From contig JBIKLI010000013.1 of the NCBI GenBank assembly GCA_044359885.1, positions 1-30,478 on the forward strand: DNA of 30,478 nucleotides, written 5' to 3'. The notes below the pieces were generated by a model that did not search any database, was not told where the DNA came from, and saw only the letters and a program-made list of their open reading frames with translations. The translations under genes were made by a program, and so were the position numbers. Below, in pieces: positions 1 to 7,350 of the stretch. The first letter of the stretch is position 1, and each line of letters opens with the position of its first letter. This DNA comes from CAIOSQ01 sp044359885. Lineage in GTDB: Bacteria > Pseudomonadota > Alphaproteobacteria > CACIAM-22H2.

Positions 1-1051
1 CCGGGTCCGCCTCGACGCCCGTGTCGATGTCCTTGAGCCAGCGATCGAACCAGCGCAGGCGTTCGGGATTGTAGACCGCGTTGCCCCAGGCGGCGTCCGG
101 TCCGAACTCGACCTCGGCGATCCGCGAGGCGCCGGCGCGCATGCCGGCATGGTTCCACGGCCCGACGATCAGCCGCTGGGGCGTGGCGCTGCGCCGCGCC
201 ATCTCGGCGAACTGCCAGGTGATCTCGGCCACGAAGCAGTCGTACCAGCCGGTGGAAAACACGGTCGGCACGTCGGCGAAGCGGTCCAGACGCGAGCGCT
301 GGTCGAGCGTCTCCTGCGTCCACCACGCATCCAGCCCGTCGAAATTCTGGTAGCGCATCAGCACCGCTTCCAGATTGGGCACGGCGGCGAGCGGCGTCTG
401 CTCGCGCTTGTAGGGCATCTGCTGCAGGAACTCCCGCATCGCCATGGCGCCTTCCTCGATGCGCTTGCGCGCCACGGGGTCGTCGCGGATCTCGACCGCG
501 TCATAGGCGTGCAGGAACAGCGCCGGGACCATGTGCAGCCGCTGGGCGCCGCCGCTGCGCGACTCCCACCCATGGGCGGTGAGCGGCGCGACGTCGATCC
601 ACATCGCGGCGAGATGGGGTGGCTGGAAGATGGCAGCGCCGTTCTGGACGCTGCCGCTATGCGAACTGCCGACCATGCCGACCCGGCCGTTCGACCAGGG
701 CTGGGCCGACAGCCATTCGATGGTGTCGTAGCCGTCCATGCCCTCGCGCGTGTTCGCGCGGTGATGGTAGTCGCCGATGCCCTCGGAATTGCCGCGGCCG
801 CGCAGGTCCTGGATCGCGACGACATAGCCGCGCCGGGCGAAGTACTTGCCGACCGGCTCGACCTGCATGACCGGGTTCGACTTGTCGTAGGAGGTGCGGG
901 TCAGGATGACAGGGAATCGACCGGGCTTCGGGCTGCCGTCGGGCAGGGCCGGGCGGTAGATGTCCGTCGCCAGCTTCACGCCGTCGGCCATCGGCACCAT
1001 CACGTCGAGCGAGACCGAGATATGGTCGAGCGATCCGGCGTCGTGCTGCAT
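1..1051 (-). CDS. CocE/NonD family serine hydrolase (3' end outside window)
   Basis: Alpha/beta hydrolase of the cocaine esterase / X-Pro dipeptidyl-peptidase S15 family; such enzymes cleave esters or acylated amino compounds. 350 codons are visible and the reading frame runs off the left edge, so the C-terminal beta-sandwich (CocE_C) is missing here. The catalytic triad is readable: nucleophile Ser130 in GSSHSG after NGRVGMV, an Asp in the GWYDCF motif, and a His in GPWNHAG. The oxyanion/early-strand motif RTSYDK (about residues 52-57) is also typical. ATG at 1051 is preceded by a purine-rich GGGGAAGGGG stretch and the protein starts directly with the usual beta-strand region, so no signal peptide is seen; it is probably cytoplasmic. 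The nucleophile context GSSHSG differs slightly from the commoner GxSYxG. Substrate unknown. It is divergent from the deacetylase-like gene. Confidence 0.9.
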   Translation of the reverse strand, partial: MQHDAGSLDHISVSLDVMVPMADGVKLATDIYRPALPDGSPKPGRFPVILTRTSYDKSNPVMQVEPVGKYFARRGYVVAIQDLRGRGNSEGIGDYHHRANTREGMDGYDTIEWLSAQPWSNGRVGMVGSSHSGSVQNGAAIFQPPHLAAMWIDVAPLTAHGWESRSGGAQRLHMVPALFLHAYDAVEIRDDPVARKRIEEGAMAMREFLQQMPYKREQTPLAAVPNLEAVLMRYQNFDGLDAWWTQETLDQRSRLDRFADVPTVFSTGWYDCFVAEITWQFAEMARRSATPQRLIVGPWNHAGMRAGASRIAEVEFGPDAAWGNAVYNPERLRWFDRWLKDIDTGVEADP

Positions 1052-1238
1052 CCTATGCCCCTTCCCCAAGACCCTGGGCCGCGATCTCTGCACGCGGCGA
1101 CCGGATTGGCAATCTCCTCGGCGCGCGCGCCACCGGGCCCTTCCCTGACGACCGCTCCGGCGACGGCCGTCGCCCCGGGCGCCGGCATCGCGAGATCGGC
1201 AGCCTTGACGGCATCCGGATCCTGCAGGCGGTCCAACA

Positions 1239-1267
1239 CTGACGCCGTCGCGACGCGGTGTTAAGAT
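1239..1267 (+). promoter_or_regulatory. candidate sigma70-type promoter for the deacetylase-like gene
   Basis: CTGACG (1239-1244) and TAAGAT (1262-1267) are separated by 17 bases and lie about 33 bases before the ATG at 1300. The rest of the divergent gap 1052-1299 shows nothing I recognise. This is pattern matching only; alphaproteobacterial promoters are degenerate. Confidence 0.35.
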
Positions 1268-1299
1268 CGGGTCGAAGCGCCCATGACGGACCTCGTCGC

Positions 1300-2187
1300 A
1301 TGATGGAATCGATCCCGGTCTTCTTCGATCCCCGCATGGTGGCCGATTCCGAGGGATTCTCTCCCTCGGCGGCGAAGCCCCTGGCGGTCGTGGAGAGCTG
1401 GCAGCGTCTGGGCGTCGCGCTGCGCGTCGTCGCGCCCGAACCCGCCACCCTCGGCGAACTCCACGCGGTGCATGACCCGGCATTCGTGGACGACGTGCTG
1501 GCCTGCCGCCGCGCCAACGGCTTCGGCAACCGTTCCGCGGCGGTCGCCAGGTCGCTGCGTTTCACCAGCGGCGCCATGCGCGCGGCGGCGTGGCACGCCT
1601 GGCGGCATGGCGGCGTCGCGGTCGCCCCGTGCGCGGGCTTCCACCACGCGGGATACGCAGGCCCGGGGGGGTTCTGCACCTTCAACGGGCTCATGGTCGC
1701 CGCAGCGGCGCTGCGCGCGGCGGGTGCGGCGCGCATCGGCATCGTCGACTGCGACATGCATTACGGCGACGGGACCGACGACATCGTCCGGCGTCTGGGC
1801 GCAGGCGACTGGGTCCGTCACTTCACCGCGGGCGCGACGTTCCACTCTTCCCGGCAGGCCGAGGCGTTCTTTCGCGAGCTCCCCGGAGTGCTGCGCGGGA
1901 TGGCCGACTGCGACGTGGTGCTCTACCAGGCGGGCGCCGACCCGCATGTCGACGATCCGCTGGGCGGCTGGCTCACGACGGCGCAGCTCCGCCGGCGCGA
2001 CGAGGCGGTCTTCCGCACGCTGCGCGACATGCGGGTGCCCGTCGCCTGGAACCTCGCCGGCGGCTACCAGCGCGAGCGCGACGGCAGCATCCCCAAGGTG
2101 CTGGTCATCCACGACAACACGATGCGCGCATGCGCCCGGGCTTATCTGGAGGCGGGACATGGCGACGAGGGCCCGGGCATGGCGTGA
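1300..2187 (+). CDS. histone deacetylase-like zinc amidohydrolase
   Basis: Member of the arginase/deacetylase superfamily (HDAC class II, acetoin-utilisation and acetylpolyamine amidohydrolase relatives), which hydrolyse acetyl-amides using one zinc ion. From the ATG at 1300 it has 295 residues, on the short side for the family. Family signatures occur in order: HAVHDPAFVDDV (55-66), the catalytic tandem histidines H115-H116 in GFHHAG, zinc ligands D152 and H154 in DCDMHYGDGT, the third ligand D214 in QAGADPHVDDPLG, and the C-terminal AGGYQ (253-257) in place of the usual GGY tyrosine loop. The longer frame begins at a GTG at 1258, but that codon overlaps the likely -10 box; ATG 1300/1303 starts right at the first beta strand. 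Substrate unknown: acetylated polyamine, small molecule or protein lysine are all possible. Confidence 0.9.
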   Translation: MMESIPVFFDPRMVADSEGFSPSAAKPLAVVESWQRLGVALRVVAPEPATLGELHAVHDPAFVDDVLACRRANGFGNRSAAVARSLRFTSGAMRAAAWHAWRHGGVAVAPCAGFHHAGYAGPGGFCTFNGLMVAAAALRAAGAARIGIVDCDMHYGDGTDDIVRRLGAGDWVRHFTAGATFHSSRQAEAFFRELPGVLRGMADCDVVLYQAGADPHVDDPLGGWLTTAQLRRRDEAVFRTLRDMRVPVAWNLAGGYQRERDGSIPKVLVIHDNTMRACARAYLEAGHGDEGPGMA

Positions 2188-2305
2188 TGCCGCGCGCCGG
2201 GCACGTCCGCGCAGCGCCTGGATCGCGACGGGACGGGCGATCGGATCGGGGCCGCCCTCGATCCCGGTTGGCGTCCTCGAGGCCGGCGGGCGGGCGGCGA
2301 ACGAA

Positions 2306-2335
2306 TTGACAAGCGCCGCCGCAGGGCCGGAGATT
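2306..2335 (+). promoter_or_regulatory. possible promoter for the class II aldolase gene
   Basis: A perfect -35 hexamer TTGACA (2306-2311) is followed after 18 bases by a weak -10 (GAGATT, 2330-2335), about 55 bases before the start codon. It lies in the 202-base gap 2188-2389, where nothing else is recognisable. The poor -10 keeps this tentative. Confidence 0.25.
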
Positions 2336-2389
2336 GCGTCCACCCGCCACGGCATGGCGTCGTCGGCGACCGCCTGAATGAGGACAGCG

Positions 2390-3157
2390 ATGACCGCCAT
2401 CCTGCGCGAGCGCAGCAGCAGCGAAACCGAAGCCGCCGAATGGGAGCTCCGGCGCGACATGGCCGCGGTGTTCCGGGTCGGCGCGCGGCTCGACTGGAAC
2501 GAGCAGATCGGCAACCACAACTCGGTGATGCTGCCCGGAGACCGCGAGCGGCCGCTGTTCCTGATCAATCCCCGCGGTCTGCTTTTCCAGGAGATCACGG
2601 CGAGCTCGCTCATCGTCTGCGACCTCGACGGGAACGTCGTGCGCGGCAAGGGCGAGCTGCGAAAGGTCGCCTTCCACATCCATGCGCGCATCCATCTGCG
2701 CAATCCGGCGGCGGCCTGCGTGATCCATGTCCATCCGCCCTACCTCACGGCGTTGTCGCTGCTGGCCGACAGCGAACTCGAACTGGTCCACCACAACAAC
2801 CTGCTGCTCAACGACCGCATCGTCTACGACCGGTCCGGCTACCAGCCGGTCGCCGACAACGAGGAAGGCGACCGGATCGCCGACCTGCTGGGCGACCGCA
2901 CGATCATGGTCATGGCGCATCACGGCGTGACGACCGTCGGCGCCACCGTCCACGAAGCCTTCGACGAATGCTTCATCGCGGAGCGCAACGCGCGCATCCA
3001 GATGATCGCGTGGCAGACGGGCCGCCGCATGGCGACGCTGCCCGATCAGGCGCGGCGGCGCTACACGGGACCCTGGTCTCAGCGCGCCGACTCGCGGATG
3101 CATCTCGATGCCTGGCGGCGGATCCTCGACAGGGAAGAGCCCGACTACGCCTCGTGA
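2390..3157 (+). CDS. class II aldolase/adducin family protein
   Basis: Fold of L-fuculose-1-phosphate aldolase / L-ribulose-5-phosphate epimerase, 255 residues and a single domain. Visible hallmarks: the phosphate-loop-like GNHNSVMLPG (41-50), the zinc-binding HVHPPY (H113, H115), and the third histidine in MAHHGV (H177/H178). Where the sugar aldolases have a P-S-S-E motif supplying the catalytic glutamate, this protein reads KVAFHIH, so Ala94 sits at the glutamate position. It may therefore act as a decarboxylase, dehydratase or another enzyme of the superfamily rather than a fuculose aldolase. Start: ATG 2390 has GAGGAC six bases upstream; the in-frame ATG at 2378 has no such site. It follows the deacetylase-like gene on the same strand after about 200 bases, so it probably has its own promoter. 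Confidence 0.9.
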   Translation: MTAILRERSSSETEAAEWELRRDMAAVFRVGARLDWNEQIGNHNSVMLPGDRERPLFLINPRGLLFQEITASSLIVCDLDGNVVRGKGELRKVAFHIHARIHLRNPAAACVIHVHPPYLTALSLLADSELELVHHNNLLLNDRIVYDRSGYQPVADNEEGDRIADLLGDRTIMVMAHHGVTTVGATVHEAFDECFIAERNARIQMIAWQTGRRMATLPDQARRRYTGPWSQRADSRMHLDAWRRILDREEPDYAS

Positions 3158-3166
3158 CGGCGCCGG

Positions 3167-4372
3167 TCAGCGCGCGGCGGCGGCGGCGCGCAGCCGGACC
3201 AGCAGCGCCTGCCCGGGCCGGCCGTCCTCCTCCAGGCGCTGGTCGCGCTGGAAGCGGCGGATGGCTGCCGTCGTGCGCGGGCCGGTAAGCCCGTCCATCT
3301 CGCCCCGGTAGAGGCCGAGCCGGCCCAGATGCCGCTGGATCTCGCGCAGGGTCTCGCGGGCGACCGTCTCCGCGGTCAATTCCTCCAGCCGCGCCGCCGC
3401 GAGGGTGTCGCCGGCGGCGGCGGCCAGAAGGTAGTGGGAGCGCGCCCGGCCGAGATCGCGTCCGCCCGGCGCGAGGCCGGCCTCGTGGATCTCCGCCAGC
3501 GCCATGTTCGCCTGGGGCAGCGTCTCGGCCGCCCGTTCGAACCAGGCGATCGCACGGGCCATGTCCGGCGCGCCGTCGATGCCGCGCGCATGGAAGGCGG
3601 CCAGGTTGTATTGCGACGGGCCGTAGCCTTGCGCGGCGGCACGCTCGTACCAGCGGGCGGCTTCGCGCATGTCCACCTCCACCCCGCGGCCGCGCTCGTG
3701 CAGAACGGCGAGGTTGTGCTGCGCGCGACCCATTCCCTGCTCCGCGGCCAGCCGGAACCAGAGCAGCGCCTCGCCCCAGTCCTGGGCCACGCCGTCGCCC
3801 CCGGCGAAGCGCGCGCCGAGCTCGAACTGGGCGTCGGCGTCGCCGCCCCGGGCCGCGTCGCGCAGGGTCGCGAGCGGATCGGCCGCCACGATCCGATGCG
3901 GCGTTGCCGGAGGGGCCGGGACATCGGCAGGGCCGGGTGCCGGTCCGGCCGGGGGCGCCGGGACCGCGATGGGCGGTGTCGCGGGCGCGGCGGCGAGCGG
4001 CGGCGGCTGGGGGGCGGTTGCGGGCAGGAATGTGCCGGCGGCGGGAATCGGCGGCGGGGCGCTGGCCAGCCGGTCGAGGCCGGTCAGGACATAGGCCGCG
4101 GCGCCGCCCATCACCGCGCCGGCAGCCGTGCCGATCAGCAGCATGCGTATCGCCAGGCGGCGGGCGCCGCCACCATCGGCGGCGGCGTTCGCGATCGCCG
4201 CGCCGAGCCATGTTCCGAGCGGGACCCCGTCCCGCGCGGCGCATCGCACGGCTGCGGCCTGATGGCTTGGATCCACCCCGTCGAGCCGCCAGGGCGCCGG
4301 CGGCGCGGCGCCGTCGGCACGCGGGCGTTCCGCTGGCGCGGGAACTTGCGGGTCGTCGGCGAGGTCGGTCAT
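3167..4372 (-). CDS. Sel1-repeat and peptidoglycan-binding membrane protein (PodJ-like architecture)
   Basis: 401 residues. N-terminal cytoplasmic part carries a PWRLDGVDPSHQ ... GVPLGTWLGAAI pattern (27-60), which resembles the conserved N-terminal motif of alphaproteobacterial PodJ-type polarity proteins. One hydrophobic transmembrane segment follows (about 74-97), then a Pro/Ala-rich linker (105-160) and four Sel1-type TPR repeats (about 178-321, each ending in WFRLAAEQG- or WYERAAAQG-like helices). The C-terminus is a PG_binding_1 domain (340-395; IQRHLGRLGLYRGEMDGLTG). By architecture the protein would sit in the inner membrane with repeats and cell-wall domain in the periplasm. It lacks the long coiled coil of true PodJ, so a general envelope scaffold is equally possible. 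Divergent from gmd. Convergent with the aldolase gene, the two stop codons being only 9 bases apart. Confidence 0.88.
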   Translation of the reverse strand: MTDLADDPQVPAPAERPRADGAAPPAPWRLDGVDPSHQAAAVRCAARDGVPLGTWLGAAIANAAADGGGARRLAIRMLLIGTAAGAVMGGAAAYVLTGLDRLASAPPPIPAAGTFLPATAPQPPPLAAAPATPPIAVPAPPAGPAPGPADVPAPPATPHRIVAADPLATLRDAARGGDADAQFELGARFAGGDGVAQDWGEALLWFRLAAEQGMGRAQHNLAVLHERGRGVEVDMREAARWYERAAAQGYGPSQYNLAAFHARGIDGAPDMARAIAWFERAAETLPQANMALAEIHEAGLAPGGRDLGRARSHYLLAAAAGDTLAAARLEELTAETVARETLREIQRHLGRLGLYRGEMDGLTGPRTTAAIRRFQRDQRLEEDGRPGQALLVRLRAAAAAR

Positions 4373-4443
4373 GCGGTGGCGGGCGGGCGCGGATCCGGGG
4401 AAGCGAAACGGGGCGGCGGGCGTTGTGGCCGGTGTCCTCCCCG

Positions 4444-4472
4444 TTGTCCCGGGGGGTGTCGAGTGCTAAGCA
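4444..4472 (+). promoter_or_regulatory. candidate promoter for gmd-fcl
   Basis: TTGTCC (4444-4449), 17-base spacer, TAAGCA (4467-4472), about 42 bases before the gmd start. It is the best -35/-10 pair in the 141-base divergent gap 4373-4513. A weak GAGGT (4500-4504) precedes the start codon. Confidence 0.35.
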
Positions 4473-4513
4473 CCGGCGCGACCGACCGGTCACGATAACG
4501 AGGTTTCGAAGCG

Positions 4514-5611
4514 ATGGGAACGAGCGCGATGCCGGACACCCGCAAGGTCGCCCTGATCACCGGGGTGACCGGCCAGGATGGCGCCTATCTCGCCGAACTG
4601 CTGCTGGCCAAGGGCTACGTGGTCCACGGCATCAAGCGGAGATCCTCGTCGTTCAACACCGCCCGGGTCGACCATCTCTACGCCGACCCGCACGAGAGCG
4701 ACGTGCGCTTCTTCATGCATTACGGCGACATGACGGATGCGACCAACCTGATCCGGATCGTCCAGGAGACCCGGCCGGCCGAGATCTACAACCTCGCCGC
4801 GCAGAGCCACGTCCAGGTCAGCTTCGAGACGCCGGAATACACCGCCAACTCCGACGGGATCGGTACGCTGCGTCTGCTCGAGGCGCTGCGCATTCTCGGC
4901 ATGGAGAAGACCGCGCGGTTCTACCAGGCCTCGACGTCGGAACTCTACGGCCTGGTCCAGGAACGGCCGCAGCGCGAGACGACGCCCTTCCGGCCGCGCA
5001 GCCCCTATGCCGCGGCCAAGCTCTATGCCTACTGGATCACGGTGAACTATCGCGAGGCCTACGGCATGTTCGCCGCCAACGGCATCCTCTTCAATCACGA
5101 GGGGCCGACGCGCGGCGAGACCTTCGTCACGCGCAAGATCACCCGCGCGGTCGCGGCGATCCATCTCGGCTACCAGAAGAAGCTCTATCTGGGGAATCTC
5201 GATGCCAGCCGCGACTGGGGCCATGCCCGGGACTATGTCGAGGGCATGTGGCGGATCCTTCAGCACCGCGTCGCCGACGATTTCGTTCTCGCCACCGGCG
5301 AGACCCATACGGTGCGCGAATTCGTCGCCCGTGCCTTCGCCGAGACCGGCCGGGAGATCGTGTGGCGCGGGGCCGGCATCGACGAGAAGGGCATCGATGC
5401 GCGGACCGGCGAGACCCTGGTCGAGATTGATCCGCGCTATTTCCGCCCGACGGAGGTCGAGTTCCTGCTGGGCGATCCGTCCAAGGCGAAATCAGAACTG
5501 GGCTGGACGCATCGGACCAGCTTCCCCGAACTGGTCGCGGAGATGCTGCGCAGCGACCTGGAGGCGGTCCGCCGCGAGCGCGGCGCCATGGGCCGGCGGG
5601 GCGAAGGATGA
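4514..5611 (+). CDS. gmd: GDP-mannose 4,6-dehydratase
   Basis: Converts GDP-D-mannose to GDP-4-keto-6-deoxy-D-mannose, the first step to GDP-L-fucose and to other 6-deoxyhexoses such as rhamnose or perosamine; NADP-dependent extended SDR, cytosolic. 365 residues, normal length. Visible: Rossmann loop GVTGQDG (17-23), the NADP-contact region KRRSSSFNT, S/T-S-E at 140-143 (STSELYG) and catalytic Y165xxxK169 (SPYAAAKLY), NHEGPTRGETFVTRKI, and DWGHARDYVEGMW, all hallmarks of GMD rather than other epimerases. The start at 4514 gives MGTSAMPDTRK; ATG 4529 (MPDTRK) is an alternative. The next gene overlaps by 4 bases (ATGA), so the two are translationally coupled and act in sequence. Confidence 0.97.
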   Translation: MGTSAMPDTRKVALITGVTGQDGAYLAELLLAKGYVVHGIKRRSSSFNTARVDHLYADPHESDVRFFMHYGDMTDATNLIRIVQETRPAEIYNLAAQSHVQVSFETPEYTANSDGIGTLRLLEALRILGMEKTARFYQASTSELYGLVQERPQRETTPFRPRSPYAAAKLYAYWITVNYREAYGMFAANGILFNHEGPTRGETFVTRKITRAVAAIHLGYQKKLYLGNLDASRDWGHARDYVEGMWRILQHRVADDFVLATGETHTVREFVARAFAETGREIVWRGAGIDEKGIDARTGETLVEIDPRYFRPTEVEFLLGDPSKAKSELGWTHRTSFPELVAEMLRSDLEAVRRERGAMGRRGEG

Positions 5612-6564
5612 GCGGCTACGACCTGCGCGGCAAGCGCGTCTGGGTCGCCGGCCATCGCGGCATGGTCGGCGCCGCGCTCGTGCGCCGGCTGGGCCACAGC
5701 GGCTGCGAGATCCTGACTGCCGGGCGCGAGGAGGTCGATCTCGTCCGCCAGGAGGCGGTCGAACGCTGGATGGAACGCACCCGGCCGCAGGCGGTGCTGC
5801 TCGCCGCCGCGCGCGTCGGCGGCATCGTCGCCAACGATTCCCGCCCGGCGGACTTCATCTACGACAACCTGATGATCGAGGCCAATGTCGTCCATGCCGC
5901 ATGGAAGACGGGCGTCGAAAAGCTGCTCTTTCTCGGCTCGACCTGCATCTATCCGCGCCTCGCGCCGCAGCCGATCGAGGAGGACGCGTTGCTGACCGGG
6001 CCGCTGGAGCCGACCAACGAGTGGTATGCGGTCGCCAAGATCGCCGGCATCAAGCTCTGCCAGGCATATCGCCGCCAGCACGGCGCGCGCTTCATCGCCG
6101 CCATGCCGACGAACCTCTTCGGGCCGCACGACAACTACGACCTCGAGACCAGCCATGTCGTCGGCGCGCTGATGGTCAAGATCCATCGCGCCAAGCTCGC
6201 CGGTGCCGCCAGCGTCGAGATCTGGGGGTCGGGGACGCCGCGACGCGAGTTCCTCCATGTCGACGACTGCGCCGACGCCTGCGTGTTCCTGCTGGAGAAC
6301 TACGACGAGGCCGGCATCGTCAACATCGGCGTGGGCTCCGACGTCACGATCGCCGAGTTCGCCGAAACGCTGGCGCGCGTGATCGGCTGGTCCGGCCGCT
6401 TCGAATACGACCGCAGCCGTCCGGACGGGACGCCGCGAAAGATGGTCGCGACGGGGCGCATCAACGCCCTGGGCTGGCGGGCCCGCATCGGCCTCGAGGA
6501 GGGCTTGCGCTCGGCCTACGCATGGTTCCTCGCCAACGCGCCGGAGGCGCGGCCGCCGGCCTGA
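5608..6564 (+). CDS. fcl: GDP-L-fucose synthase
   Basis: NADPH-dependent 3,5-epimerase/4-reductase that turns GDP-4-keto-6-deoxymannose into GDP-L-fucose (also called wcaG). 318 residues. Visible: Rossmann loop near the N-terminus (GHRGMVGAAL), AARVGGIVAN, the catalytic serine region LGSTCIYP, Y140xxxK144 in NEWYAVAKIAG, TNLFGPHDNYD, and the C-terminal RPDGTPRKM signature that is characteristic for Fcl. It starts within the gmd stop (4-base overlap). No glycosyltransferase is adjacent, so the fucosylated product (exopolysaccharide, LPS or glycoprotein) cannot be read from the neighbours. Its end carries one copy of a 14-base direct repeat, and the next gene converges after 18 bases. Confidence 0.96.
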   Translation: MSGYDLRGKRVWVAGHRGMVGAALVRRLGHSGCEILTAGREEVDLVRQEAVERWMERTRPQAVLLAAARVGGIVANDSRPADFIYDNLMIEANVVHAAWKTGVEKLLFLGSTCIYPRLAPQPIEEDALLTGPLEPTNEWYAVAKIAGIKLCQAYRRQHGARFIAAMPTNLFGPHDNYDLETSHVVGALMVKIHRAKLAGAASVEIWGSGTPRREFLHVDDCADACVFLLENYDEAGIVNIGVGSDVTIAEFAETLARVIGWSGRFEYDRSRPDGTPRKMVATGRINALGWRARIGLEEGLRSAYAWFLANAPEARPPA

Positions 6565-6580
6565 CCGCGCGGCCGCCGGC
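6547..6580. repeat. 14-base perfect direct repeat at a convergent gene junction
   Basis: GCGCGGCCGCCGGC occurs at 6547-6560 and 6567-6580, flanking the fcl stop codon, 20 bases apart. Each copy contains the palindrome GCGGCCGC. It may be only a recent small duplication in GC-rich DNA; no T-tract follows, so it is not a convincing terminator. Confidence 0.6.
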
Positions 6581-6582
6581 GT

Positions 6583-7350
6583 TCAGTCGGCCGTCCAGCC
6601 GCCATCGACCAGCAGCGACGTGCCGGTGACCAAGGCCGCGGCGTCGCTCGCCAGATAGAGGATCGCTCCCATCAGGTCCTCGACCTGCCCCACGCGGCCG
6701 AGCTTGATCTTGGACAGCACCCAGTCGCGGATCGCGGGATCGGCCAGGCCCGGCCGGCTCATCGGCGTCTCGATGAAGGTCGGGCAGAGCGTGTTGACGC
6801 GGATGCCCAGCGGCGCCAGTTCCAGCGACGCCGCCTTGGTCAGGCCCTCGAGCGCGAATTTGGTGGCGCAATAGACGCTCCGGCGCGGACCGCCGACATG
6901 ACCCATCTGCGACGAGACGTTGACGATCGACCCGGCGAAGCCGGCCGCCTTCATGCCGCGCGCCACCTCCTGCATGACGAAGAAGGCTGCGCGCAGGTTG
7001 AGGTCGAGGATCGCGTCGTAGTCGGCCTCGGTCACCTCCAGAAAGGGCGCATGGCGCGAGCTGCCGGCATTGTTCACCAGGACGTGGAAGGCCGGACGTG
7101 CGGCAAGGGCCGCGCGCATCGCGCCGAGATCGGTGACGTCCAGCGCCAGCGCCTCGGCCACGCCGCCGGTCGCGCGGATCGCGGTCGCCGCAGCCTCGAC
7201 CTCGGCGCCGCTGCGCGCGGCGAGCGTGACGGCCGCGCCCGCTTCGGCGAGCGCGGCGGCGGCCGCGAGGCCGATGCCGCGCCCGGCGCCGGTGACCAGC
7301 GCGCGCCGGCCGTCGAGCCGGAAGGAGGGGGTACGGGGCAGGGCGGTCAT
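6583..7350 (-). CDS. SDR family NAD(P)-dependent oxidoreductase
   Basis: Classical short-chain dehydrogenase, 255 residues from the ATG at 7350. Visible: TGAGRGIG cofactor loop (20-27), the DVTD adenine-contact motif, NNAG (93-96), catalytic serine in VNVSSQMG (146/147), Y160xxxK164 in VYCATKFAL, and a C-terminal DGGWTAD. The lack of an acidic residue at the end of beta-2 (TLAARSG) suggests NADP(H), which is inference. The longer frame up to 7458 runs antisense-like into the preceding gene and is not used: ATG 7350 overlaps that gene's stop by 4 bases, so the two dehydrogenases form one translationally coupled unit. Partner enzymes of HpsN in dihydroxypropanesulfonate degradation are SDRs of this type, but the substrate cannot be told from sequence. 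Confidence 0.9.
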   Translation of the reverse strand: MTALPRTPSFRLDGRRALVTGAGRGIGLAAAAALAEAGAAVTLAARSGAEVEAAATAIRATGGVAEALALDVTDLGAMRAALAARPAFHVLVNNAGSSRHAPFLEVTEADYDAILDLNLRAAFFVMQEVARGMKAAGFAGSIVNVSSQMGHVGGPRRSVYCATKFALEGLTKAASLELAPLGIRVNTLCPTFIETPMSRPGLADPAIRDWVLSKIKLGRVGQVEDLMGAILYLASDAAALVTGTSLLVDGGWTAD

